NCBI RefSeq assembly: GCF_024693525.1
Contig: NZ_JAILKR010000006.1
Coordinates: 1 to 43,014 of the forward strand
DNA: 43,014 bases
Source: Selenomonas sp.
GTDB lineage: Bacteria > Bacillota_C > Negativicutes > Selenomonadales > Selenomonadaceae
Direction: 5' to 3'
Below the pieces are notes generated by a model, which searched no databases, was not told the DNA's origin, and was given only the letters and a program-made list of their open reading frames with translations. Both the position numbers and the translations under genes were made by a program. Each line of letters begins with the position of its first letter. Positions within the stretch are counted from its first letter, which is position 1. Below, piece by piece: positions 8,323 to 17,421 of this stretch.

Positions 8323-9037
8323 ATTTCAGCTTGAGTTTTTCCAATGCTTCACGGGCTGCGTGCTGTTCCGCTTCTTTTTTGCTGTGCCCCGTTCCCTGTC
8401 CCATTACTCGTCCAGTAATACGGACCTGAAACATAAAGCTCTTATCATGATCTGGGCCTTCTTCTGCTACCAGTTCATAAACAACACTTTGCCCCTCGTG
8501 TTGATAGACTTCCTCTTGAAGGATAGTCTTGTAGTCTTTTAAAATTGCCCCGTGTTTGACAAGTTCAAATTCCGATTCGAGCTGACGCAATACATAGGCC
8601 TGAGCTGCTTCCCAGCCCTGATCAAGATATATTGCTCCGATAACGGATTCAAATGCATCCTCAAGATTTGTCTGACGCGTACGCCCGCCACCCATCTCTT
8701 CGCCATGACCTAAAAGCAGGTAATCGCCTAGATGAAGCCCCGCAGCCAGCTTAGCCAGCGTTGCTGAGCAAACGATGCTGGCTCTGGTCTTGGTCAACTG
8801 ACCTTCCGGCATCTGCGGAAAGTGCTGATAAAGATAAGTGCTGGAGGCAAGCTCCAGCACAGCATCTCCTAAAAACTCGAGACGTTCATTATGGACGATG
8901 TTTCCTTTGGATTCATTCGCGTAGGATGTATGAGTCAGCGCCTGCTGAAGGAAGTTTAAATTGTGAAACTCCACTCCTAGCCTCTTTGCCAGCTCACGAA
9001 GCGATTGTTTGCGCTCTTCCGACAGAATGTTTTCCAT
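8321..9037 (-). CDS. rnc: Ribonuclease III
   Basis: This 238-residue double-strand-specific endoribonuclease processes rRNA precursors and structured mRNAs. The RNase III signature ERLEFLGDAVLEL (about 48-60) and the metal-binding EDAFESVIGAIYLD (about 117-130) are present, followed by a C-terminal dsRNA-binding domain with GTGHSKKEAEQHAAREALEKL. The length is typical. The ATG is preceded by GGAGG at 6 nt. It is the last gene of the lipid operon, 12 bp after fabF; an acpP-fabF-rnc order is common in Firmicutes. Its expression is therefore probably tied to lipid synthesis through FapR. Confidence 0.97.
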   Translation of the reverse strand: MENILSEERKQSLRELAKRLGVEFHNLNFLQQALTHTSYANESKGNIVHNERLEFLGDAVLELASSTYLYQHFPQMPEGQLTKTRASIVCSATLAKLAAGLHLGDYLLLGHGEEMGGGRTRQTNLEDAFESVIGAIYLDQGWEAAQAYVLRQLESEFELVKHGAILKDYKTILQEEVYQHEGQSVVYELVAEEGPDHDKSFMFQVRITGRVMGQGTGHSKKEAEQHAAREALEKLKLK

Positions 9038-9049
9038 CGTCAGCCTCCA

Positions 9050-10294
9050 TTACTCTGCGTACTTTTTCAGCAGCAGGCAGGCATTGTGACCACCAAAACC
9101 GAAGTTGTTGGACATAGCTGCACGAACCGTCTTAGCTTTTGCCTTGTTCGGAACGTAGTCAAGATCAAGTCCCTCATCCTGGGTCTCATAGTTCATCGTC
9201 GGCGGCAGCATATCATTTTCGATAGCCAATGCCGTAGCGATGCACTCAACACCACCAGCAGCACCGAGCAGATGGCCCGTCATGGATTTAATGGAAGAAA
9301 CGGAAACGTCTTTTGCCGCTTCGCCCCATACAGACTTAATTGCCATTGTTTCGCCTTCATCATTCATATGCGTGGAAGTACCATGGGCATTGACATAATC
9401 GACCTCCGAAGCCTTCATGCCAGCATCATCAAGAGCAGCCTGCATGCATTTTGCCTGGTATTCACCACCCGGAGCCGGGCTGGTGATATGGTATGCATCA
9501 GAGTTAGCACCATAGCCAACAACCTCAGCATAGATATGAGCCCCACGAGCTTTTGCGTGTTCAAGGCTCTCGAGAACTACGAGACCAGCGCCCTCGCCCA
9601 TGACGAAACCGCTGCGGTTCTTATCAAACGGACGGGAAGCATGTGCCGGATCATCGTTGTGATCCATGCAAAGCGCCTTCATAGCGGCAAAACCAGCAAC
9701 AGCAGCTTCCGAGATAGCAGCTTCCGTACCACCAGCAATCATGACATCTACATCACCACGCTGGATAACGCGGAACGCATCACCAATGCAGTTGGACCCC
9801 GTAGCACAAGCCGTAACAATGCAGCTGGACGGACCATGCAGTTTGTACGTGATCGAAACCTGGCCAGCAGCCATGTTGGCAATCATCATCGGAATGAAGA
9901 ACGGGCTGATGCGGCCTGGGCCTTTGGCAAAGAGTTTTTCATACTGGGAATGCATCGTCTCGATACCGCCGATACCAGCGCCAACGAAAGTGCCAATACG
10001 ATCCAAATCCTCTTTCTCGAGGTCGAGTTTTGCATCGTCAATCGCCATGCCAGCAGCTGCAACAGCAAACTGCGTGTAACGGTCCATGCGTTTCGCTTCT
10101 TTTTTATCGATGTAAGCAGCTGGATCGAAATCCTTAACTTCACCAGCGATCTGTGCACCGTATTCCGACGCATCAAAGCGGGTAATCTTATCGATACCAT
10201 TGCGGCCTTCCATCAGACCATTCCAAAATTCTTCCTTACCCATACCAATCGGGGTGATTGCGCCCAGACCAGTGATTACTACACGATTACTCAA
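9050..10294 (-). CDS. fabF: Beta-ketoacyl-ACP synthase II
   Basis: This 414-residue condensing enzyme extends acyl-ACP with malonyl-ACP in type II fatty-acid synthesis. The catalytic triad Cys163 (TACATGSNC), His304 (NAHGTSTHMND) and His341 (SMTGHLLGAAGG) is intact. The length equals that of E. coli FabF. The start is TTG at 10294-10292, with GAGGAG 9 nt upstream and the protein beginning MSNRVVITGLG. It follows the NMO-like flavoprotein gene by 46 bp and precedes rnc. No fabH or fabB lies in the operon, so FabF is the only condensing enzyme visible here. Confidence 0.97.
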   Translation of the reverse strand: MSNRVVITGLGAITPIGMGKEEFWNGLMEGRNGIDKITRFDASEYGAQIAGEVKDFDPAAYIDKKEAKRMDRYTQFAVAAAGMAIDDAKLDLEKEDLDRIGTFVGAGIGGIETMHSQYEKLFAKGPGRISPFFIPMMIANMAAGQVSITYKLHGPSSCIVTACATGSNCIGDAFRVIQRGDVDVMIAGGTEAAISEAAVAGFAAMKALCMDHNDDPAHASRPFDKNRSGFVMGEGAGLVVLESLEHAKARGAHIYAEVVGYGANSDAYHITSPAPGGEYQAKCMQAALDDAGMKASEVDYVNAHGTSTHMNDEGETMAIKSVWGEAAKDVSVSSIKSMTGHLLGAAGGVECIATALAIENDMLPPTMNYETQDEGLDLDYVPNKAKAKTVRAAMSNNFGFGGHNACLLLKKYAE

Positions 10295-10340
10295 AACGAA
10301 TAGCTCCTCTCAATTATTTAGTCGTTTAGAAAACGTCTGC

Positions 10341-11285
10341 TCAGTTGGCAGCCTCAGCTTCAGCCTTGAGCTGCTCAAAGATTTCGTGAACGGTCATGAT
10401 TTTATCAATCTTCGGCATGTATTCGCCGGTAAATACCAGACCAGTCTCCACATCGCCCTGCTGAGCCCGCGTAAGCGCACGAATGATGCAGAAGTTGTGC
10501 TTGCATGCCTTGAGGCAGGCATCACACTGCTTCGGCGGAACAGGACCTTCCATGACTTTTGCCGAGAATGGCGTGCGGACCGCACGCCCTGGAAGGCCAA
10601 CAGGACTGTGGATTACCACGATATCCTCTGGTTTTGATTTCAGATAGTATTCCTTGAGTGCGGGAGCCGCATTAGACTCTTCACAAGCCGCAAAACGGGA
10701 TCCCATCTGGACGCCTGCAGCGCCCAATTTTATCAAATCAACGATGTCCTGGCCATGCAGTACACCACCAGCCGCTATGACTGGAATATTAACCGCTGCG
10801 CTGACATCTGCGATAAGGTCACGTACTGACGTATCCGTACCGAGATGTCCACCAGCTTCCTTGCCCTCGAGGACAATGGCAGCTGCACCAAGACGCTCTG
10901 AAATTTTAGCTAATTTAACGGAAGAAACAATCGGAACAATCGGCGTTCCAGATTCCTTACCGAGAGCAAACATATCACGGGAAAAACCAGCACCAGCTAC
11001 TACCAGGTCAATGCCTTCCTCAATCGCCGTATTTACCACGCCAGCGAAATCTGCTGCTGCTACCATGATATTGATGCCGATGATACCAGACGTAAGCGAA
11101 CGTGCGAGCCGGATTTCATAACGCAGTTCGTCGTGGCTCATACCAGATGCGGCAATGAGGCCGATACCGCCCTCGTTCGCTACAGCTGCCGCCAGACGGG
11201 CCGTTGACAAGCGAATCGCCATACCACCCTGCTGGATAGGAACTTTTGCGATTTTATTGCCAATTTTCAGCTCTGGAAGTTTCAA
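10341..11285 (-). CDS. Nitronate monooxygenase-family FMN protein with a C-terminal Cys cluster
   Basis: This 314-residue TIM-barrel flavoprotein belongs to the NMO/2-nitropropane dioxygenase family, which also contains FabK. Family marks are PIQQGGMA (17-23), GKEAGGHLGT with His147, and the FMN-phosphate segment PVIAAGGV and GVQMGSRF. Unlike the FabK paralogue in this operon, it ends with four cysteines, Cys254, 257, 261 and 266 (CDACLKACKHNFC). That pattern could bind a metal or Fe-S cluster, or be structural. The start is TTG at 11285-11283 with GGAGGAG 5 nt upstream; starts further up lack a ribosome site. It lies between acpP and fabF, suggesting a redox step on acyl chains or a quality-control role. 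The true substrate is unknown. Confidence 0.8.
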   Translation of the reverse strand: MKLPELKIGNKIAKVPIQQGGMAIRLSTARLAAAVANEGGIGLIAASGMSHDELRYEIRLARSLTSGIIGINIMVAAADFAGVVNTAIEEGIDLVVAGAGFSRDMFALGKESGTPIVPIVSSVKLAKISERLGAAAIVLEGKEAGGHLGTDTSVRDLIADVSAAVNIPVIAAGGVLHGQDIVDLIKLGAAGVQMGSRFAACEESNAAPALKEYYLKSKPEDIVVIHSPVGLPGRAVRTPFSAKVMEGPVPPKQCDACLKACKHNFCIIRALTRAQQGDVETGLVFTGEYMPKIDKIMTVHEIFEQLKAEAEAAN

Positions 11286-11369
11286 TGTTACTCCTCCAAT
11301 CAATCCTACCTTGAGAAAATCCCGTGAAACAAGCTTCACGGGATTTTCAAACAGGTAAGACGCTCAAAC

Positions 11370-11600
11370 TTATTTGTTCTGGTCTATGTAGGAAACTACG
11401 TCCTGAACGCTCTTGATCTTCTCAGCAGCCTCGTCCGGAATCTCAATATTGAATTCCTCCTCGAAAGCCATGATCAGCTCAACGATATCCAGGGAGTCAG
11501 CACCTAAATCATCGATGAAGGTAGACTCGAGTGCAACCTCGTCAGCCTCAACACCTAACTGCTCAACAACGATATCTCTAACTTTTTCAAAAGTCGACAT
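11370..11600 (-). CDS. acpP: Acyl carrier protein
   Basis: This 76-residue acidic carrier protein holds growing acyl chains on 4'-phosphopantetheine. The attachment site [12 protein letters not shown] gives Ser36. The length and the acidic helix ([18 protein letters not shown]) are canonical. The ATG has AGGAGG 9 nt upstream, one of the strongest ribosome sites in the operon, as expected for an abundant protein. It sits 42 bp after fabG and 84 bp before the NMO-like gene. Confidence 0.98.
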   Translation of the reverse strand: MSTFEKVRDIVVEQLGVEADEVALESTFIDDLGADSLDIVELIMAFEEEFNIEIPDEAAEKIKSVQDVVSYIDQNK

Positions 11601-11642
11601 GAAGTTTCACCTCCTTAAAATGAAAGTTCCTATATAGTTATA

Positions 11643-13332
<1,690 letters not shown>

Positions 13333-13348
13333 CGTCAATTACCTCCAA

Positions 13349-14296
13349 TTATTTGCAATCCTGCTGAATCGTGTCGATAACATTCGGCAGACCAGCTACG
13401 ATTTCTTCAATAATCTGTTTTACCGGTTTGATGTCGTTAAGCATGCCCGAAATTTCGCCAATCATGACGGAACCATTCTGAACATCGCCTTCGTGGGTTG
13501 CACGATGCAGAGAACCTACTCCCAGCTTCTCCAATTCTTCATTGGAAGCACCAGCTGCCTCGAGTTCCTCATACTTGCGCGTAAGCTTGTTAGCCAGTAC
13601 ACGCGCCGGATGACCAAGAGTACGGCCCGTAACCACCGTAGAACGGTCCTTAGCCTGCTTAACCATTTTCTTATAATCCGGATGGGCAATGCACTCCTCG
13701 CTCATGACGAAGCGGGAACCCATCTGAACAGCCTGCGCACCCAGTGCAAAGGCTGCTGCTACACCGCGGGAATCGGCAATACCGCCAGCACCGATAACTG
13801 GAACATCCACCGCATCAACAACCTGCGGCAGAAGAGCCATGGTCGTGATCTCACCGATATGGCCACCGGACTCCGTGCCCTCAGCGATAACGGCATCAGC
13901 GCCACTGCGAACCAGTCGTTTTGCCAGTGCTACCGAAGCGACAACCGGAATAACCTTCGTGCCGATTTCCTTCAATGCCGGAACATATTCGCCAGGGTTG
14001 CCAGCACCAGTCGTAACCACCGGAACTCTCTCATCAATAACGACCTGCATGACCTCTTTTACATACGGGCTCATAAGCATGATATTGACACCGAACGGCT
14101 TATCCGTCCAACCTTTGCATTTCTGAATCTCTGCACGCAGAATATCCGGCGGCATGTGACCAGCACCAATGATGCCAAGGCCACCAGCATTAGATACAGC
14201 CGAAGCCAATTCTGCCGTACCGATCCAGGCCATACCGCCCTGGAAAATCGGGTACTTTATGTTCAGTAGTTTACAGATTGCATTGTTTTCAAACAT
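13349..14296 (-). CDS. fabK: Enoyl-ACP reductase II, FMN-dependent
   Basis: This 315-residue flavoprotein carries out the last reduction of each elongation cycle using NAD(P)H and FMN. Family marks are PIFQGGMAWIGTAELASAVSN (16-36), EGTESGGHIGEIT with His146 (equivalent by motif to the catalytic His of pneumococcal FabK), GAGGIADSRG and GAQAVQMGSRF. The ATG has GGAGG 10 nt upstream. Its position between plsX and fabD supports FabK rather than another NMO-family enzyme. No fabI is seen in the window. FabK-dependent organisms are generally insensitive to triclosan, which is family knowledge. Confidence 0.92.
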   Translation of the reverse strand: MFENNAICKLLNIKYPIFQGGMAWIGTAELASAVSNAGGLGIIGAGHMPPDILRAEIQKCKGWTDKPFGVNIMLMSPYVKEVMQVVIDERVPVVTTGAGNPGEYVPALKEIGTKVIPVVASVALAKRLVRSGADAVIAEGTESGGHIGEITTMALLPQVVDAVDVPVIGAGGIADSRGVAAAFALGAQAVQMGSRFVMSEECIAHPDYKKMVKQAKDRSTVVTGRTLGHPARVLANKLTRKYEELEAAGASNEELEKLGVGSLHRATHEGDVQNGSVMIGEISGMLNDIKPVKQIIEEIVAGLPNVIDTIQQDCK

Positions 14297-14318
14297 TAAA
14301 ATTAGTCCTCCTCAGGCG

Positions 14319-15347
14319 TTATTTTTTCTCACCCTCGTCTGCCAGTACCTCTTCTTGAGTCAGTGCATCCCGAATATGTTCCAGGACGTTGCCGTTCACA
14401 TAATCGTTCGCGACTCCGATTGCACTGCAGATTGACTTAGCATTTGACGAGCCATGGCTGATGATGCAGACTCCATTTACTCCCAAAAGTGGTGCACCAC
14501 CATATTCTGACGCATCAAGACGTTTCCCCAGCTTCTTTAACGTTGGCATCAGCATGAGCGCTCCCAGCTTTGCCAAAATGCCACCATCTTTGATGGCTTC
14601 TTTTATCAGCTTCATGATGGTCTTTGCCAGTCCCTCTGCAAATTTTAGCACAACATTGCCAACAAATCCATCACAAATTACAACATCAAAGTTTCCCTTT
14701 GGGATATCACGGCCTTCTGCATTGCCGCCAAAATTGATTGTATGCATCTCCTTTAACAGGGCATACGTCTCTTTCGCCTGTTCATTTCCCTTCGTCTCTT
14801 CTTCTCCGATGTTGAGCAGTCCCACCTTCGGATTTTTCGTTCCGAATACGTATTCCGCATAAATTGCGCCCATCATTCCGCTCTGTACCAAATGGATTGG
14901 CTTGGAATCAACATTTGCTCCAGAGTCCAGCAGCAACGTTGCCCCCTTCGGCGTCGGAATCGGCGTCGCAATGGTAGGACGGCCAATGCCTCGGATTCGT
15001 TTCAGGATCAGCTGGGCAGCCGTAACGGCTGCGCCGGTACTGCCTGCTGATAATACGGCATCACAGACACCTTCCTTTACCAGACGAGTTGCCACCACCA
15101 ACGAAGAATCCTTTTTGCTGCGGACAGCCTCGGCAGGATGCTCATCCATCTCAATAACTTCCGTCGTATGATGAATCGTGATTCCGAGGTTTTCCCAACC
15201 ATTTTCATGTTTGAGCACCTCCCGGATTTTCTGTTCATCACCAACTAATACAATATCGCAATGATATTTTTTCGCCGCACGAACTGCGCCGAACACAATC
15301 TGTTCCGGCGCAAAATCGCCGCCCATGGCGTCAACTGCAATTTTCAA
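14319..15347 (-). CDS. plsX: Phosphate acyltransferase PlsX
   Basis: This 342-residue peripheral membrane enzyme makes acyl-phosphate from acyl-ACP for the PlsY route of phosphatidic acid synthesis. The family N-terminus KIAVDAMGGDFAPEQIV and internal motifs LDSGANVDSKP, NIGEEETKGNEQAKE and VVICDGFVGNVVLKFAEG are present. The start is TTG at 15347-15345 because the protein must begin MKIAVDAMGGD; AAGGA lies close upstream. It is 15 bp after fapR and 22 bp before fabK. In many Firmicutes fabH lies between plsX and fabD, but here fabK takes that place. Confidence 0.96.
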   Translation of the reverse strand: MKIAVDAMGGDFAPEQIVFGAVRAAKKYHCDIVLVGDEQKIREVLKHENGWENLGITIHHTTEVIEMDEHPAEAVRSKKDSSLVVATRLVKEGVCDAVLSAGSTGAAVTAAQLILKRIRGIGRPTIATPIPTPKGATLLLDSGANVDSKPIHLVQSGMMGAIYAEYVFGTKNPKVGLLNIGEEETKGNEQAKETYALLKEMHTINFGGNAEGRDIPKGNFDVVICDGFVGNVVLKFAEGLAKTIMKLIKEAIKDGGILAKLGALMLMPTLKKLGKRLDASEYGGAPLLGVNGVCIISHGSSNAKSICSAIGVANDYVNGNVLEHIRDALTQEEVLADEGEKK

Positions 15348-15362
15348 GAGTCCTTATCCCCC

Positions 15363-15923
15363 TTACTTCTCTCCCCACGAAACCATGATAAATTTCGCGC
15401 GGAAAACTTCCTGGGTTTCATTATGGGTCTTTACCCATACAAAATACTTGTTGCCGCGAACTTTTACGATTTCCGCCTTGGCAATCAATTTCTCCCCGAC
15501 ATGAACGGGTACCTTGTATTTTACGTTAGCCACACCGGTAACGGCCATCGGTGCATCAATCACAGCTAACGCCAAGGAATTCGCCTGAGAAAACATATAA
15601 TGCCCCTTGGCAATCTGCGTCTTGGCAAACACCATATCATCGGTTACCCGCAGCAAGGAAATACCTGAATGACCGAGTTCCAAATCGATAAGCTCACCAA
15701 CGACCTCACCGCTTTGAATGGATTTCACTTTATTCTGGGCCTTTTCCGCCATATTCCGTATGCGTCCCCGCAATTCCGGTATGCCGAGTTCCAGGCGGTC
15801 CAGCCGAATCGTCTGAACACTGACTTCCAGATATTTTGCCAGCTCTTCATCTGTCAAAAAAGGTTTCGTCTTAACCTGTTCCAAGAGCAGCCGTTGACGC
15901 TCCTTTTTTTTGACCCGTGCCAT
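15363..15923 (-). CDS. fapR: Fatty-acid/phospholipid regulator FapR
   Basis: This 186-residue repressor couples lipid gene transcription to malonyl-CoA, which binds its hotdog domain and releases DNA. The N-terminal DeoR-like helix-turn-helix contains FLTDEELAKYLEVSVQTIR, followed by the linker LDRLELGIPELRGRI typical of FapR. A thioesterase-like hotdog domain follows (GHSGISLLRVTDDMVFAKTQIAKGHYMF split over residues 84-111, with NSLALAVID). The ATG at 15923 begins MARVKKKERQ with GGGGG just upstream; the ATG six codons earlier would place that site inside the gene. It heads the operon and has a matching operator in its own leader, so autoregulation is likely. Confidence 0.95.
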   Translation of the reverse strand: MARVKKKERQRLLLEQVKTKPFLTDEELAKYLEVSVQTIRLDRLELGIPELRGRIRNMAEKAQNKVKSIQSGEVVGELIDLELGHSGISLLRVTDDMVFAKTQIAKGHYMFSQANSLALAVIDAPMAVTGVANVKYKVPVHVGEKLIAKAEIVKVRGNKYFVWVKTHNETQEVFRAKFIMVSWGEK

Positions 15924-15943
15924 CCAAACACCCCCTTGCATTT

Positions 15944-15959
15944 TTAGTACCTACTACTA
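15944..15959. promoter_or_regulatory. FapR operator
   Basis: TTAGTACCTACTACTA on the plus strand closely matches the FapR box known from Bacillus (TTAGTACC followed by an inverted TACTAA-like half). It lies about 13-28 nt after the predicted transcription start of fapR, in the leader. A weaker similar element overlaps the promoter at about 15984-16003. Confidence 0.8.
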
Positions 15960-15978
15960 CAATCTCATATAATGGTCT

Positions 15979-16007
15979 ATTATAAATGGTATGTCCTAAA
16001 AATGCAA
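15979..16007 (-). promoter_or_regulatory. Promoter of the fapR-rnc lipid operon
   Basis: Minus strand TTGCAT (16002-16007), 17 bp, TATAAT (15979-15984). It is just upstream of the FapR box and downstream of the rpmF terminator. Confidence 0.75.
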
Positions 16008-16020
16008 GTACCTGGGAAAT

Positions 16021-16049
16021 AAAATAAGCAGGACAATCCGTCCTGCTTA
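16021..16049 (-). terminator. rpmF terminator
   Basis: Perfect 10-bp stem TAAGCAGGAC (16025-16034) / GTCCTGCTTA (16040-16049) with a 5-nt loop, followed on the minus strand by TTTTATTT. It separates rpmF from the fapR operon. Confidence 0.88.
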
Positions 16050-16061
16050 TACAGCTTCTAA

Positions 16062-16241
16062 TTATTCTGCTGCCTTGACAACCTCTTTGCCATCATAATA
16101 GCCGCATTCCGGGCATACATGATGAGGCATCTTCGGCTCGTGGCACTGCGGGCAAGAAACGAAACCCGGAGCCTCCAATTTCCAGTTAGCACGACGCTGG
16201 TCGCGGCGAGCTTTGGAAGTTTTACGCTTTGGTACTGCCAT
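16062..16241 (-). CDS. rpmF: 50S ribosomal protein L32
   Basis: This 59-residue protein begins [17 protein letters not shown], the canonical L32 start, and carries a CPQC / CPEC zinc-ribbon pair. The ATG at 16241 has AAGGAGG 10 nt upstream. It follows the YceD/DUF177 gene by 42 bp, the usual pairing in bacteria. It is in a different frame from a longer spurious reading over the same bases. Confidence 0.97.
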   Translation of the reverse strand: MAVPKRKTSKARRDQRRANWKLEAPGFVSCPQCHEPKMPHHVCPECGYYDGKEVVKAAE

Positions 16242-16283
16242 GTCGGATACACCTCCTTAAGTCTTTGTGTTCCTATGGGGAAC

Positions 16284-16787
16284 TTAGTCTTTTTTCAATA
16301 ATTGCTGTAATGCTGCCATGCGCGGATCGATAACCAAACGATCGCAACCGCAATCGCCTTCATTCAAATTATGACCACACACTGGACAAAGCCCCTTACA
16401 GTCGGGCTTGCAGATATTACTGAGCGGCTGGGCCGCAAGCAGGGTATCCCGGACCATATCCTGGATATCCAGCATATCTCCCTCAAACACATTGACTAAG
16501 TCTTCTGTTTCCGCTGCTTCCCGACTGTAATCCTCCGAAAAATCATAGGACTGATTTTCCCGACAATCCGTCAGACACCGACCACAGACAAAGGTCTTTA
16601 CCACTTCAATTTTTCCCGACACCCGCCAACAAGTGCCCGTATAAACCACCGTTCCCGTGACCTCAATCGGCCCTTCAAACGCGTAATCTTCGCTTATGGC
16701 ATCTAGTTCTTCAGCAGTCGTCGTAAAGGAAAAGGGAAGCTCCCTGCCTAAATCGGTATTTAATTCAGCAATATTAACATTCATCAT
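16284..16787 (-). CDS. YceD/DUF177 family protein
   Basis: This 167-residue protein of the YceD family is usually found directly before rpmF and is linked to 23S rRNA accumulation or ribosome assembly. A first Cys pair, FVCGRCLTDC, and a C-terminal zinc-like cluster, CKPDCKGLCPVCGHNLNEGDCGC, are the family hallmarks; the latter spans about residues 129-151. The start is either of two adjacent ATGs (16787 or 16784), with GAGG about 10 nt upstream. It is transcribed from a perfect consensus promoter only about 13 nt upstream and is co-transcribed with rpmF. Confidence 0.9.
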   Translation of the reverse strand: MMNVNIAELNTDLGRELPFSFTTTAEELDAISEDYAFEGPIEVTGTVVYTGTCWRVSGKIEVVKTFVCGRCLTDCRENQSYDFSEDYSREAAETEDLVNVFEGDMLDIQDMVRDTLLAAQPLSNICKPDCKGLCPVCGHNLNEGDCGCDRLVIDPRMAALQQLLKKD

Positions 16788-16806
16788 TCAGCATCAACCT
16801 CAATCC

Positions 16807-16835
16807 ATTATAGCGACCGGCCTATCGTTTGTCAA
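16807..16835 (-). promoter_or_regulatory. Consensus promoter of the yceD-rpmF operon
   Basis: Minus strand TTGACA (16830-16835), exactly 17 bp, TATAAT (16807-16812). Both hexamers are perfect, as expected for a ribosomal-protein operon. Confidence 0.92.
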
Positions 16836-16871
16836 GAAATTCTCCTTGACTGGCCCCTTAGACAACAGGTC

Positions 16872-17333
16872 TTATTTTACCGGAACACAGTGCTTGTCAT
16901 TGATTTCTTTAACCTTTTGAACGCGGCGAACATATTTCTCAGCCGTGAGGGGATCCGTATGCATCCAGGTTTTCACCGTTTCCATGGCAATGGCACCACC
17001 AATGATTTTGCCCCCCAGGCACAAAACATTGCTGTCGTTATGCTGACGAGCCAGCTGCGCGCAGAAGGGGTCCTGACAGACTACAGCATAAATGCCGTTT
17101 AACTTGTTGGCAATCATCGCACTGCCATAGCCGACACCATCGACGAAAATACCGCGGTCACATTCGCCCTTAGCTACTGCCATGGCTGCCGGATAGACAA
17201 AATCGGACAAATCACAGGATTCCTCATCATAGGTGCCAAAATCCTTTACCTCATGCCCTTCATTCTCCAAATACGCTTTGATTTCCTTCTTTAAATTCGT
17301 ACCAGCATGGTCGTTTGCCATTGCAATTTTCAT
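16872..17333 (-). CDS. RpiB/LacA/LacB-family sugar-phosphate isomerase with Asp at the usual catalytic Cys
   Basis: This 153-residue protein has the family N-terminus MKIAMANDHAGTNLKKEI and the ring-opening His98 in ARQHNDSNVL. Family members isomerise ribose-5-phosphate or galactose-6-phosphate. RpiB normally has Cys in GxxICGTGxGMS; here the segment reads GIFVDGVGYGSAMIANK, with Asp65 at that position. This resembles the LacA subunit type more than RpiB, so substrate or activity may differ. The ATG at 17333 has GGGAGG 7 nt upstream. Its promoter and ribosome site overlap the larC terminator. It is probably monocistronic. Ribose-5-phosphate isomerase activity is uncertain. Confidence 0.82.
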   Translation of the reverse strand: MKIAMANDHAGTNLKKEIKAYLENEGHEVKDFGTYDEESCDLSDFVYPAAMAVAKGECDRGIFVDGVGYGSAMIANKLNGIYAVVCQDPFCAQLARQHNDSNVLCLGGKIIGGAIAMETVKTWMHTDPLTAEKYVRRVQKVKEINDKHCVPVK

Positions 17334-17387
17334 AAAAAAACCTCCCGTTACCATCATAAATAATACTTTGATTGTAACGAGAGGTTT
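17334..17387 (-). terminator. larBC terminator overlapping the next gene's promoter and ribosome site
   Basis: The arms AAACCTCTCGTTAC (17387-17374, minus strand) and GTAACGGGAGGTTT (17351-17338) pair at 13 of 14 positions. They enclose a 22-nt loop and are followed by seven T (17334-17340, sharing stem bases). Transcripts from larC would form the full hairpin. The downstream promoter and the GGGAGG site of the isomerase lie within it. Confidence 0.7.
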
Positions 17388-17399
17388 CTTATTTGTCAA
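17371..17399 (-). promoter_or_regulatory. Promoter of the RpiB/LacA-like gene
   Basis: Minus strand TTGACA (17394-17399), 17 bp, TACAAT (17371-17376). Transcripts starting near 17364 contain only the 3' arm of the surrounding inverted repeat, so the ribosome site stays open. Confidence 0.8.
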
Positions 17400-17421
17400 C
17401 ACGACTGTGGGCAATGCCGCA

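Noticed and set aside
9005..10303. Long plus-strand open frame (432 codons) opposite fabF
   Set aside because: It is the antisense shadow of fabF; the composition is biased (Cys, His, Arg, Asn-rich), there is no ribosome site, and fabF has all catalytic residues.
16058..16252. Minus-strand 64-codon frame over rpmF
   Set aside because: It is the wrong frame; the true L32 frame at 16062-16241 has the canonical sequence and ribosome site.
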